Assembly: GCA_036015235.1 (NCBI GenBank)
Contig: CP107926.1
Coordinates: forward strand, 1,922,001-1,986,000
Direction: 5' to 3'
Length of the DNA stretch: 64,000 nucleotides
Source of the DNA: Streptomyces sp. NBC_00433
GTDB lineage: Bacteria > Actinomycetota > Actinomycetes > Streptomycetales > Streptomycetaceae
This document shows, piece after piece, positions 20,720 through 29,071 of the stretch; positions within the stretch are counted from its first letter, which is position 1; every line of letters begins with the position of its first letter. A program made the position numbers and the translations under genes. The notes below the pieces were generated by a model, which was given only the letters and a program-made list of their open reading frames with translations, was not told where the DNA came from and did not search any database.

Positions 20720-22465
20720 GTGGCGGCAGAGGTGAAGCAGGGGCAACTGGTCGGCGGGCGCTACCGGCTGGTCGTGAGGCTGGGTGCGGACGCGATGGGC
20801 GAGGTGTGGCGGGCGCACGACGAGCGCCTGCGGATCGACGTGGCGGTCAAGCGCTTCCTGCTGTCCGCCGCGGACGCCGACAGCGCGGAGGTGCGGGCCC
20901 GCGCGATGCGGCAGGCCCGCAATGCCGCGCGGCTGCGCGACCACGCCCACGTCGTCGCCGTCCACGACGTCGTCCACGAGGACGACGTGCCCTGGACGGT
21001 CACGCGACTGGTCGAGGGGCGCTCGCTGCGGGAGCACCTCGACGCGCACGGGACGCTGTCCGTGGACCGGGCGGCGGACGTGGCCAGGGCCGTGCTCAAG
21101 GTCCTCGCCGCCGCCTACGCGGCCGACGTGGTGCACCGCAACATCTCACCGGCGGCCGTCATCCTCGCGAGCGACGGCGAGGTGCTGCTCACGGACTTCG
21201 GGGGCGCCACGCGGAATTCCGACGGCGCCCTGACGTCCCCGGGCGTGCTCGCCGGGACCCCGGGCTTCATCGCACCGGAGCGGATCGGCGGGGCCGAGGC
21301 GGGCGGTGCGGGCGACCTCTTCTCGCTGGGCGTGACCCTCTACCTGGCGCTGGAAGGTGAACTGCCCTTCCGGCCGGACGTCCTGACCTCGGTGGTCCAC
21401 GACGAGGCCGCGCCGCCCAGGCGTTCGGGGCGGCTCACCGCGCTGATCACCCAACTGCTGCGGAAGGACCCGGATCTGCGCCCGACCCCGGTCCAGGCGC
21501 TGGCCCTGGTCGACGCCCCGCGCGACGCGGTACCGGCGGCGCAGGATGCCGCGCCCGAACCGCCCCGGGTCGCCTGGGCGTCCGACCCGCACGCCGTGGA
21601 GGGGCACACCGACTGGGTCAGGGCGGTGGCCTTCAGCCCGGACGGCACGACGCTCGCCAGCGCGGGCGACGACAAGACCGTACGGCTGTGGGCGGTCACT
21701 CCGGGCCAGACCGTCAGCACCACGCTGCACGACCACAAGGGCTGGATCCGCGCGCTGGCGTTCGGCCCGGACGGCACCGTGCTCGCCAGCGGCGGCGACG
21801 ACAAGGTGATCCGGCTGTGGGACATCACCGCGGGGCGTCCCGTCGCGACGAAGCTCACCGGCCACACCGGTGCGGTCCGTACGCTGGCCTTCAGCCCGGA
21901 CGGCACGACGCTCGCCAGCGCGGGCGACGACACGTCCGTGCGGCTTTGGGACGTCGCCTCGGGCGGCTGCACCGCCGAGCTGACCGGCCACACGCGCTGC
22001 GTCCACTCGCTGGCGTTCAGCCCGGACGGCATGACGCTGGCCACCGGCGGCAACAACAAGGACGTCCGCCTGTGGGACGTCGCCTCGGGTGAGAAGGTCG
22101 CCGGCTGGCCCGGCGGCGGCGGCCGGATCCACGCGGTGGCTTTCAGCCCGGACGGCAGGGTGGTGGCTGCCGCCACCGGGAAATCCGGCGTCCGGATGTG
22201 GGAGGCCGCCACGGGCGCGTCGATCCCGGCCTGGCCCGGCCTCGGCGGCCGGATCAGATCCCTGGCTTTCAGCCCGGACGGCACGAGGCTGGCCACCGGC
22301 AACACGAGGCGTACGGTGACGCTCTGGGACGTCGCCACCGCGACCACGACGGCCACGTGGCGCGGCACATCCGGCCAGGCCTACTCGGTCGTCTTCCGCC
22401 CGGACGGCACGATGCTTGCCAGCGGCGACGCGCGCTACGTCCGCCTCTGGCGCGTCCCGCGCTGA
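20720..22465 (+). CDS. Kinase-like domain (probably inactive) fused to a seven-bladed WD40 propeller
   Basis: A 581-residue protein. Residues about 10-265 are a Pkn2-type kinase domain: Gly loop LGADAMGEVW and Lys in VAVKRF are kept, and DFG is present (TDFGGA). The catalytic loop reads HRNISPAAV where active kinases have HRDxKPxN, so Asp, Lys and Asn are all changed, and the alpha-C Glu looks like Gln. Residues about 300-581 contain seven WD repeats, each with AFSPDG-type and LWDV-type blades, enough for one propeller. No transmembrane helix is seen. The GTG at 20720 follows GGGGGAA. A scaffolding role is likely. Confidence 0.87.
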   Translation: MAAEVKQGQLVGGRYRLVVRLGADAMGEVWRAHDERLRIDVAVKRFLLSAADADSAEVRARAMRQARNAARLRDHAHVVAVHDVVHEDDVPWTVTRLVEGRSLREHLDAHGTLSVDRAADVARAVLKVLAAAYAADVVHRNISPAAVILASDGEVLLTDFGGATRNSDGALTSPGVLAGTPGFIAPERIGGAEAGGAGDLFSLGVTLYLALEGELPFRPDVLTSVVHDEAAPPRRSGRLTALITQLLRKDPDLRPTPVQALALVDAPRDAVPAAQDAAPEPPRVAWASDPHAVEGHTDWVRAVAFSPDGTTLASAGDDKTVRLWAVTPGQTVSTTLHDHKGWIRALAFGPDGTVLASGGDDKVIRLWDITAGRPVATKLTGHTGAVRTLAFSPDGTTLASAGDDTSVRLWDVASGGCTAELTGHTRCVHSLAFSPDGMTLATGGNNKDVRLWDVASGEKVAGWPGGGGRIHAVAFSPDGRVVAAATGKSGVRMWEAATGASIPAWPGLGGRIRSLAFSPDGTRLATGNTRRTVTLWDVATATTTATWRGTSGQAYSVVFRPDGTMLASGDARYVRLWRVPR

Positions 22466-22474
22466 CGCCCCCGC

Positions 22475-22660
22475 TCAGGCCTGGAAGCGGCCCGCTTTCA
22501 CGTCGGCGAGGAATTCGGCCCAGGCCGAGGCATGGAAGACCAGGGCCGGGCCCTGGGGGTCCTTGCTGTCACGCACGGGCGTGAACCCCGCTACGCCGTC
22601 CGCAACCTCGACGCAGTCGCCGTTGTCCCCGCCGCTGTAACTCGACTTGCGCCAGGTCAT
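22475..22660 (-). CDS. DUF397 protein (first copy)
   Basis: Small protein of 61 residues typical of DUF397: starts MTWRKSSYSGGDNGDCVEVA and ends AWAEFLADVKAGRF. DUF397 proteins in streptomycetes are encoded beside Scr1/WhiJ-type XRE regulators and modulate them, possibly by binding. A near-identical paralogue lies 24 bases upstream on the same strand, suggesting tandem duplication. Its 3' end converges on the WD40 gene. Confidence 0.92.
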   Translation of the reverse strand: MTWRKSSYSGGDNGDCVEVADGVAGFTPVRDSKDPQGPALVFHASAWAEFLADVKAGRFQA

Positions 22661-22684
22661 AGCGCTCTCCTTTATGCAAGGGGC

Positions 22685-22900
22685 TCAGACCTGAAAGCGG
22701 CCCGCCTTCACGTCGGAGAGAAAGGCTGCCCAAGCCGCAGCCGGGAAAACCAGGGCCGGGCCCTGGGGGTCCTTGCTGTCACGCACGGGCGTGAATCCCG
22801 TTACGCCGTCCGCGACCTCGACGCAGTCGCCTGCGCTGGGGCCGCTGTAGCTGGACTTACGCCAGTGGGCGCCGCTCAGCTGGAACTCCATGTCGTTCAT
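22685..22900 (-). CDS. DUF397 protein (second copy)
   Basis: A 71-residue DUF397 protein with the same HWRKSSYSG, GDCVEVADGV and PVRDSKDPQGPALVF blocks as its neighbour plus about ten extra N-terminal residues. Its start overlaps the 3' end of the XRE regulator gene by 44 bases, so the pair is probably translationally coupled. An internal ATG at 22891 is an alternative start. It is the likely direct partner of that regulator. Confidence 0.92.
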   Translation of the reverse strand: MNDMEFQLSGAHWRKSSYSGPSAGDCVEVADGVTGFTPVRDSKDPQGPALVFPAAAWAAFLSDVKAGRFQV

Positions 22901-23717
22901 ATTCTTCCGCCACTTCCTCGATCAGGGCCAGCGACTGTGCTGCTGACAGCGACTCACTCAAAGCCAAGCTGAAGGACGCCTGACAGGCTTCGACCACCGC
23001 TGGATCGTCCAGCAGGCGTCCCATGTACAGGCCTTCAACGTATGCGAGAGGAGGCGCGTCGGTGAACCACATGAGGGTGACCATGCTCTCCAACAGCGCG
23101 TGTGCACCTGCTGAGAACGGGAGGACATGGAATCGAATACGGCCCCTGCGCACGACGGAGGCGATGTGGCGCAACTGCCTGGCCATGACTGCGGGCCCAC
23201 CAACGCAACGGCGTAGTGCGTGCTCGTCCATAATGAACCACAAGACCGGCGTGTCGGGGTCTTCCAGGATCTGGGCCCGCTCCAGGCGACCTGCCACCCG
23301 TTGTTCCACATTGCCCGCAACAGGGTTCGGCAGGCCCGCGCGCAGCACCGCCGTCGCGTAGTCCTCGGTCTGGAGCAGGCCGGACACCAGCGCTCCCCCG
23401 TAGCAGTGGATGACCGTCGCCAGTCGTTCCAACTCCCTTACGGCGGCGAAATGGTGGGCGAACCGCGCGTCCTCCAGCGTTCGGCGCATCCGCACGAAGA
23501 AGCCGTCTGTGTCCAGGGCCTGGTCAAGGCGCCTCGCGTCGTCAATACGCGGCTTGCGGCGGCCGGCCTCGAAGTGCGCGATCATCTGTGGCGACATCAC
23601 GATCAGCTCGCCGAGCTTGGCCTGCGTCAGGCCCATCAGTTCGCGACGGCGCTGGATCTCCTGGCCGTAGAACTCGCTAGGGCTCAGCGGGACATCGGGA
23701 TCCTGGCTACGACTCAC
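22857..23717 (-). CDS. XRE-family regulator with DUF5753 (Scr1/WhiJ-like)
   Basis: A 286-residue protein. Residues about 15-70 form a helix-turn-helix (RRRELMGLTQAKLGELIVMS), and residues about 100-275 are the DUF5753 domain (GLLQTEDYATAVLRAG, RLERAQILEDPDTPVLWFIM). Such proteins act with DUF397 partners in developmental and antibiotic control in streptomycetes. GC content looks lower here than in flanking genes, which may indicate acquisition. The GTG at 23717 starts it; the ATP-binding gene is divergent, 126 bases away. Confidence 0.92.
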   Translation of the reverse strand: MSRSQDPDVPLSPSEFYGQEIQRRRELMGLTQAKLGELIVMSPQMIAHFEAGRRKPRIDDARRLDQALDTDGFFVRMRRTLEDARFAHHFAAVRELERLATVIHCYGGALVSGLLQTEDYATAVLRAGLPNPVAGNVEQRVAGRLERAQILEDPDTPVLWFIMDEHALRRCVGGPAVMARQLRHIASVVRRGRIRFHVLPFSAGAHALLESMVTLMWFTDAPPLAYVEGLYMGRLLDDPAVVEACQASFSLALSESLSAAQSLALIEEVAEEYERHGVPAERRPLA

Positions 23718-23843
23718 GTGGAACTCCCCGTTCCTCCATCGCCCTTTGGAGAGGGCGGCCTCCTGTCAAGGCTATCCCCGGCCACGTCACTCTGTGCGTA
23801 GTTCGGCACACAGAGTGCCGGTAGTACGCGCGGAGGCACAGTC

Positions 23844-24272
23844 ATGGAACAGCCCACGACCGACCGTCAGGTCACCCTCGACACCCGCCCCGACCCCGTC
23901 GTGGCCCGGTGGCCGCTCAGTGGGCGGTCGGTCGCGCGGGCGCGGCGCGAGTTGCGGGGCACGCTCAGCACGTGGGGGCTTGACCACCTCGCCGACCCGG
24001 CGGAGCTGGTCCTCTCGGAGCTGCTCACGAACGCCGTCCGGCACGCCCGCACGCCCGCGGGGCGCCTGGTCGAGACGCGCTACGAGCGGATGCCCGAGGG
24101 CATCCGCATCGAGGTGCACGACGCCAACGACCGGTTGCCGCAGATGCGGCGGCCCGCGGACGACGACGAAGGCGGCCGCGGGCTCGCGCTGGTCGATGTG
24201 CTCACCGGGCGCCGGTGGGGCGTCAGTTCACGCCAGGGAGTCGGGAAGCTCGTCTGGGCGCTGGTCGGTTGA
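23844..24272 (+). CDS. ATP-binding protein, anti-sigma-factor kinase-like (HATPase_c)
   Basis: A 142-residue GHKL-fold ATPase domain protein. The N box is [15 protein letters not shown], the G1 region is [13 protein letters not shown], and the G2 region is [11 protein letters not shown]. It resembles the RsbW/AbaA-type proteins that form a recurring triad with XRE and DUF397 genes in streptomycetes. It is divergent from the XRE gene, and its last 45 bases overlap the 3' end of the deformylase gene on the other strand. Confidence 0.9.
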   Translation: MEQPTTDRQVTLDTRPDPVVARWPLSGRSVARARRELRGTLSTWGLDHLADPAELVLSELLTNAVRHARTPAGRLVETRYERMPEGIRIEVHDANDRLPQMRRPADDDEGGRGLALVDVLTGRRWGVSSRQGVGKLVWALVG

Positions 24273-24947
24273 CTTGCCCAGGGCCGCGTCTGGGCCCTGG
24301 TCGGTTGACTTGCCCAGGGCCGCCGCGCGGGCGGCCCGGCGGGCCAGCACGTCGGGTTGGGCGGCGGCCATCTCCCGCAGCACGGCCCGCCGTTCGCGGG
24401 CGGACAGCCGGTCGACGTACAGGCGGCCGTACAGGTGGTCCGTCTCGTGCTGGAGGCAGCGCGCGAAGTAGCCGCGGCCCTTGATCACCAGGGGCCCGCC
24501 GTGCATGTCCTGGCCGCGGACGACCGCCAGGTCGGGCCTGGCCAGCACCCGGTGGGGGCCCGGCACCGACAGGCAGCCCTCGGGCTCCTCCGCGAGACGG
24601 CGGCGCACGGCCGGGAGGTGGTCGAGCACCGGGTTGGCGATGTGGCCGACGTGCCGCACTCCCCACTCGTCGGCCATGTCCCAGACGAAGAGCCGCAGCG
24701 GGACGCCGACCTGGTTGGCGGCGATGGCCGCGCCCTCGGCGGCCGCGTTGGTGGCGAACATGTCGTCCACGAGCCGGGACAGTTCGGGTGTGCCGAACCG
24801 CGTCACGTCCTCGCAAGGCCGGCTCAGCACCTCCTCGCCGACGACGGTGATCCGGCGTACCGCGCCGCGTACGGCCTCCGGCGGCAGGTCCGGATGGGAC
24901 GCGACCCGCTCGCCCTGCACCCGCACTTCGCGTACTTCCGTACCCAT
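24228..24947 (-). CDS. def: Peptide deformylase paralogue
   Basis: Metal-dependent hydrolase removing the formyl group from nascent N-terminal methionine, 239 residues. The three motifs are present: [12 protein letters not shown] (motif 1, slightly divergent from GxGxAAxQ), [10 protein letters not shown] (motif 2, metal Cys) and [11 protein letters not shown] (motif 3, HExxH-type). The C-terminal about 35 residues are Ala/Arg-rich and end in a duplicated LGKSTDQ segment caused by a 36-base tandem duplication. The ATG at 24947 follows GGAGG. The divergent ArsR-like gene and operator suggest regulated expression. Confidence 0.92.
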   Translation of the reverse strand: MGTEVREVRVQGERVASHPDLPPEAVRGAVRRITVVGEEVLSRPCEDVTRFGTPELSRLVDDMFATNAAAEGAAIAANQVGVPLRLFVWDMADEWGVRHVGHIANPVLDHLPAVRRRLAEEPEGCLSVPGPHRVLARPDLAVVRGQDMHGGPLVIKGRGYFARCLQHETDHLYGRLYVDRLSARERRAVLREMAAAQPDVLARRAARAAALGKSTDQGPDAALGKSTDQRPDELPDSLA

Positions 24948-25007
24948 CCGGGGACCTCCGCCCTCGGGCGCGCGCCAACCACTGGTGGCGCCTGCCGACT
25001 TGACCAA

Positions 25008-25040
25008 CTCATTTGCAAAGTAGCACTCTTTGCAAATGAG
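25008..25040. promoter_or_regulatory. Perfect 13-bp inverted repeat, candidate ArsR-type operator
   Basis: The left arm 25008-25020 (CTCATTTGCAAAG) and right arm 25028-25040 are perfectly complementary, separated by 7 bases. The right arm covers the ATG at 25036 of the ArsR-like gene. It lies 61 bases upstream of the deformylase start. The AT-rich arms stand out in this DNA. Binding here could repress both divergent genes. Confidence 0.75.
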
Positions 25041-25608
25041 CGACGACCCGCAGGACCGGACCGCGGCCCGACCGGACCGCGCCCGGCGCGACCTGCCGGA
25101 CCACCCGATACGGATCGCGCTGCTCGACCTGCTCGCCGAGGCCGGCACGGTCACCTCCACACAGGCCGCCGCCCGGCTCGGGCACAGCTCCGGGCTGTGC
25201 TCCTTCCACTTGCGGCAGCTCGCCCGGCACGGGCTGATCGAGGAGGCGCCGCACTCCCCCGGGCGCGGCGGCCCGCGGCCCTGGCGGCTGCGCTGGGAGT
25301 CCGCCACCGCCGTGCCCGACGGCTTCACCGCGCTGACCCGCGACCTGGAGGACGCGGCCTACCGGCGGCGGCTCGCCGGACTGGAGCAGGCGCCACCGCA
25401 GTGGCGGCAGGACGACTCCTTCAGCGCGGTCGTGCACCTCACCCCGGCCGAGACCGCGGAAGTGGCCGCCGCCGTCCACCGCCTGCTGGCCCGCTTCCGC
25501 GACCGCGACGACCGCCCCGCCGCGCGCCCGGCCGGCGCCGTACCCGTCGCCGTGGTGGCGCGGCTCTTCCCGCTGCCCCCGGACACGTCCGGTCCCGCCA
25601 CCACGTAG
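25036..25608 (+). CDS. ArsR-like winged-helix transcriptional regulator
   Basis: A 190-residue regulator. The N-terminal winged helix is visible as [39 protein letters not shown] and [11 protein letters not shown], in the HTH_20 style. The C-terminal about 100 residues lack a recognisable domain, and no metal-binding Cys cluster is evident. The ATG at 25036 sits inside the right arm of the inverted repeat, so autoregulation is likely and the mRNA may be almost leaderless. The acetyltransferase gene follows after 9 bases in the same direction. Confidence 0.85.
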   Translation: MSDDPQDRTAARPDRARRDLPDHPIRIALLDLLAEAGTVTSTQAAARLGHSSGLCSFHLRQLARHGLIEEAPHSPGRGGPRPWRLRWESATAVPDGFTALTRDLEDAAYRRRLAGLEQAPPQWRQDDSFSAVVHLTPAETAEVAAAVHRLLARFRDRDDRPAARPAGAVPVAVVARLFPLPPDTSGPATT

Positions 25609-25617
25609 AAAGGTCGC

Positions 25618-26400
25618 ATGGACTCCACCCAGGCCGACGCCTACCTCCGCCGTATCGGCGCCGCCCGCCCGACCACCGCCGACGCGGAAGCCCTGCGTAC
25701 GCTCCAGCGGCGGCACCTGCTGGCCGTGCCGTTCGAGAACCTGTCGATCCACCTCGGGCAGGACATCGTCCTGACGGAGGCGGCGCTCTTCGAGAAGGTC
25801 GTCGGCGCCGGGCGCGGCGGCTTCTGCTACGAACTCAACGGCCTCTTCGGCGCGTTGCTCCGCTCGCTCGGCTTCGGGGTGGACCTGCTGGCGGCGCGGG
25901 TCTTCGGCGACGGCGAGCACCTCGGGCCGCCGTACGACCACCTGGCGCTGCGGGTCACGACGGCGGACGGCGGCGGGCCGTGGCTGGCGGACGTCGGTTT
26001 CGGGCGGCACAGCCACTACCCGCTCGACTACGGCAGCCGGGCCGAGCAGCACGAGCCCGGCGGTGTCTTCCGTATCGCCGAGGCGCCGGACGGCGACCTG
26101 GACGTCACGCACGACGGCGCCCCGGCCTACCGGCTGGAGCAGCGCCCGCGCGCGCTGGGCGACTTCGAGGCGACCTGCTGGTGGCAGCGCACCTCGTCGA
26201 CCTCGCACTTCCGGCAGTCGCTGGTCTGCTCCCGGCAGACCGGGACCGGGCGGGTGACCCTCAGCGGGCGCAAGCTGGTGCTGACCGAGGACGAAGGCGG
26301 CCGGGTGGAGCGGGAGTTGGGCGACGGCGAGGTCCTGGCCGCCTACCGCGAGCACTTCGGTATCGCGCTCGACCGCGAACCCGTCGTCGCCCCGCTGTGA
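25618..26400 (+). CDS. nat: Arylamine N-acetyltransferase
   Basis: Acetyl-CoA-dependent transferase acting on arylamines and hydrazines, 260 residues. The triad is present: Cys in GRGGFCYELNGLFGALL, His in YDHLALRV, Asp in WLADVGFG. The VPFENLSIHLGQ block is also family-typical. It follows the ArsR-like gene by 9 bases and is probably cotranscribed, so it may be controlled by the same regulator. Some NAT homologues act in amide synthesis of secondary metabolites, but no such genes flank it. Confidence 0.94.
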   Translation: MDSTQADAYLRRIGAARPTTADAEALRTLQRRHLLAVPFENLSIHLGQDIVLTEAALFEKVVGAGRGGFCYELNGLFGALLRSLGFGVDLLAARVFGDGEHLGPPYDHLALRVTTADGGGPWLADVGFGRHSHYPLDYGSRAEQHEPGGVFRIAEAPDGDLDVTHDGAPAYRLEQRPRALGDFEATCWWQRTSSTSHFRQSLVCSRQTGTGRVTLSGRKLVLTEDEGGRVERELGDGEVLAAYREHFGIALDREPVVAPL

Positions 26401-26429
26401 CGGCCGGCGCCAGGGCGTAGCGTTGAGAT

Positions 26430-27194
26430 ATGACGCCGAAGATCGCCCTGATCACCGGGGCCAACAAGGGAATCGGGTTCGAGACGGCCCGGCAGCTGGC
26501 CGCACTGGGCGTGACCGTCCTGGTCGGTGCGCGGGACGAGGCGCGCGGCCAGGAGGCCGAGGACTCGCTGCGCAAGGACGGAGCCGACGCCCGTTTCGTC
26601 CAACTGGACGTGACCGACGGAGAGTCCATCGGCCGGGCGGCGGCGTGGATCGAGGCGGAGTACGGCCGCCTGGACATTCTGGTCAACAACGCGGGCACGT
26701 CCACGCTCTCGCGCCGCGGGGCCTCGCCGAGCGAGACGTCGCTCGATGACATGCGGGCGGTCTACGAGGTCAACGTCTTCGGAGTGGTCGCGGTGACCAA
26801 CGCGATGCTTCCGCTGCTGCGCCGCGCCGAGGCCGCGCGGATCGTCAACGTCTCCAGTCAGGTCGGCTCGATCTCCTCGCAGGATACGGGCGGTCCGCTC
26901 GGCCGGATGCCGGCCTCGGCGCAATACCCGTCGTCCAAGACGGCGGTCAACATGCTCACCGCCATGTACGCGAAGGAACTGCGGGACACCCCGATCAAGG
27001 TCAACGCCGCCAATCCCGGCTTCACCGCCACGGACTTCAACGACCACCGGGGCCCGCGCTCGGCAGCCCAGGGAGCCGAGCCCAGCGTGCACCTCGCCAC
27101 CCTCCCCGACGACGGGCCGTCCGGAATCCTGTGGGGCCACGTCCAGCCCGCGGAAGGCGAGAGTGACATCGGCTACGGCACGCTCCCCTGGTGA
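26430..27194 (+). CDS. Short-chain dehydrogenase/reductase
   Basis: NAD(P)-dependent oxidoreductase of 254 residues. The cofactor motif TGANKGIG is at residue 9, the NNAG motif is in DILVNNAGTS, the catalytic Ser is in RIVNVSSQVGS, and YxxxK is in AQYPSSKTAVNML. A Lys in the GxxKGIG loop and an Arg in VGARDEARG suggest NADPH preference. It resembles carbonyl-reductase-like SDRs. Substrate unknown. The gene stands alone between NAT and the convergent EPSP-synthase paralogue. Confidence 0.92.
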   Translation: MTPKIALITGANKGIGFETARQLAALGVTVLVGARDEARGQEAEDSLRKDGADARFVQLDVTDGESIGRAAAWIEAEYGRLDILVNNAGTSTLSRRGASPSETSLDDMRAVYEVNVFGVVAVTNAMLPLLRRAEAARIVNVSSQVGSISSQDTGGPLGRMPASAQYPSSKTAVNMLTAMYAKELRDTPIKVNAANPGFTATDFNDHRGPRSAAQGAEPSVHLATLPDDGPSGILWGHVQPAEGESDIGYGTLPW

Positions 27195-27256
27195 GCCTGC
27201 CTTCCGCGCGCGGACCGGGGGCCGGGGGGGCTGGCGCCGGCCCCGCCCCGGCGCGG

Positions 27257-28507
27257 TCAGACATCCCAGGCCGCGCGCAGCCCCGCGAAGAAGTCGTGGA
27301 AGCCCGGGAAGGTCTTCTTCACGCAGTCCGGGTCGTCGAAGGTCGTGCCCGGCGTCCGCAGGCCCGCCACCGCGAAGCTCATCGCCATCCGGTGGTCGCC
27401 GCGGCAGGCGATCTCCACCGGGGCCGGTGTGCCCGGCTGGATCTCGATCCAGTCCCGGCCGGTCTCGACCGCGACGCCCTGCGCCCGCAGATTCTCCGCG
27501 CAGGCGTCCAGCCGGTCGCACTCCTTGACGCGCGTGTTGTAGACGTCCTCGATCCGCACCGGGCCGTCCGCGAACGGCGCGATCGCCGCGAGGGTGGGCA
27601 TCGTGTCGGAGATGTCCCGCATGTTGACCGTCACACCGGCCAGGCGGCCGGTGCCGGTCACCGTCGTGGCGTCGGGCCCGATCTCCACGTCGGCGCCCAT
27701 GGCGCGCAGCACCTCGACGAATTGGAGGTCGCCCTGGAGTGCGCCCTTGCCCAGGCCCGGGACGGTGGCGGTCCTGCCCGCCAGGGCCGCGGCGGCGAAG
27801 ACGTAGCTGGCCGCGGAGGCGTCCGGCTCGATGACGTAGTCCGTCGCCCGGTAGCCGCCGGGCGGCACGACGAACGTGTCGCCCTCGCGGGCCACCTCCA
27901 CGCCGAAGCCGCGCATCATCGCGAGGGTGATCTCGACATACGGCACCGAGACGATGCCGGTCACCTTGATACGCAGGCCCTCCGCGGTCAGCGGCCCGGT
28001 CATCAGCAGCGCGGTGAGGAACTGCGAGGACAGGCTCGCGTCGAGCACCACGTCGCCGCCCTTCATCCCGGCCGCCCGCACGGTCAGCGGGAGGTGGCCC
28101 TCGGCCCCGTCGTGCACCAGGTCCACGCCCAGCCCGCGGAGCGCGTCCGTGAGCGGGGCGACGGGCCTGCGGCGCATCTGGGGTGAGGCGTCGAAGCGGA
28201 ACGTTCCGCTCTTCGCGGCCGACGCCAGGGCCGGGAGGAAACGGGCCGCGGTGCCGGCGTCCCGGCAGTCCACCTCGGCCGTGGGCCTGGACGGGCCTTC
28301 CGGGCGGCCTGTGATCCGCCACTCGTCCGCTGCGCGGTGCACGTCGTAGCCGAGGGTCGCGAGGGCCTGCGCGAAGCCGTCCGTGTCGTCCGAGAGCAGG
28401 GGCCGGCGCAGGACGCTCTCCCCGTCCGCCGCGGCCGCCAGGAACAGGGCGCGGGCCGTCACGGATTTCGAACCGGGTACGCGGACCAGCACGACTGCCT
28501 CCAGCAT
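27257..28507 (-). CDS. aroA: 3-phosphoshikimate 1-carboxyvinyltransferase paralogue
   Basis: EPSP-synthase-family enzyme that joins phosphoenolpyruvate to shikimate 3-phosphate, 416 residues. Substrate-binding motifs are kept: VPGSKSVTARAL (Lys, Ser, Arg), SLSSQFLTALL, catalytic Asp in RDISDTMPTLAA, Lys/Glu in NTRVKECDRL, Arg in GDHRMAMSFAV and Lys in CVKKTFPGF. The usual NAGTxxR loop reads DAGTAAR, with Asp for the conserved Asn. The sequence differs from the housekeeping streptomycete AroA I recall, so this is probably a second copy. Nearby P450 and methyltransferase genes hint at a specialised role. Confidence 0.88.
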   Translation of the reverse strand: MLEAVVLVRVPGSKSVTARALFLAAAADGESVLRRPLLSDDTDGFAQALATLGYDVHRAADEWRITGRPEGPSRPTAEVDCRDAGTAARFLPALASAAKSGTFRFDASPQMRRRPVAPLTDALRGLGVDLVHDGAEGHLPLTVRAAGMKGGDVVLDASLSSQFLTALLMTGPLTAEGLRIKVTGIVSVPYVEITLAMMRGFGVEVAREGDTFVVPPGGYRATDYVIEPDASAASYVFAAAALAGRTATVPGLGKGALQGDLQFVEVLRAMGADVEIGPDATTVTGTGRLAGVTVNMRDISDTMPTLAAIAPFADGPVRIEDVYNTRVKECDRLDACAENLRAQGVAVETGRDWIEIQPGTPAPVEIACRGDHRMAMSFAVAGLRTPGTTFDDPDCVKKTFPGFHDFFAGLRAAWDV

Positions 28508-28653
28508 GGTGGGGGGGACGCTCCCCCCGGCCCGCCGATTTTACGGGCCCCGGCCCGGCCCCGGATCCTGCCCCTTGCGGTGAGCTGCTTGCCTGCCGCC
28601 ACCCCTGGGGTGATTGCCCCTTGCGGTGCGTTGCTTGCCCGCGGCTGCGTCGT

Positions 28654-28779
28654 GGCTGGTCGCGCAGTTCCCCGCGCCCCTTTTGGCCTGCGCCCTCCTG
28701 CGCCAGGCCTTGGTCCCCGCCAAGGGGCTGGGCTCTGCACAGAGGGCACGCGTTTTTCAGGGGCGCGGGGAACCGCGCG
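28654..28779. repeat. Inverted pair of the dispersed GCGCAGTTCCCCGCGCCCC repeat
   Basis: The forward copy at 28661-28681 and the inverted copy at 28759-28779 share about 20 bases and could pair across a spacer of about 77 bases. The same element occurs three times at 4381-4609 and as a variant near 30289-30306. Confidence 0.75.
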
Positions 28780-28964
28780 CCCCGCCGGCGAGGCGGGAAA
28801 GAAGGCAACGCCACCGCAAGTGGCACCCACCCGGGGGCACGTGGGAGTACCCCCAGGCGAAGCGCTGGGGGAGAACGGAGCGACCAGCCCCCACCAGGCC
28901 GTAGGTGAGGCCCCCCGGTCAGGGGCCGGTGTCGCCCAGGGACAAGAGGAGGGCGCGGAGGGTC

Positions 28965-29070
28965 GCGGACTGGCTGGCGCTGGGCCAGCGGCTGACGGCC
29001 GTGCAGGTGCTGGGCGGTGCGCTGATCCTCGGGGCGCTGGTGGTCGCGCAGTTGCGTCCCGCCACCGCCG
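28965..29070 (+). pseudogene. Remnant of an EamA-family transporter C-terminus
   Basis: The plus-strand frame encodes WLALGQRLTAVQVLGGAL followed by ILGALVVAQL. This matches the last transmembrane segment of DMT/EamA exporters (LGExLTxxQxxGaaLIlxGv). Nothing upstream in any frame continues the transporter; the sequence before it is repeat DNA. The fragment runs into the 3' end of the P450 gene. It looks like the surviving end of a deleted gene. Confidence 0.6.
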
Positions 29071-29071
29071 G

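Larger units (their letters stand above)
28508..29071. other. Intergenic stretch with repeats and a gene remnant
   Basis: No intact gene is seen in these 564 bases. They hold an inverted pair of dispersed repeats, further G-rich sequence, and at the right end a short EamA-transporter remnant that abuts the P450 gene. Confidence 0.65.
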
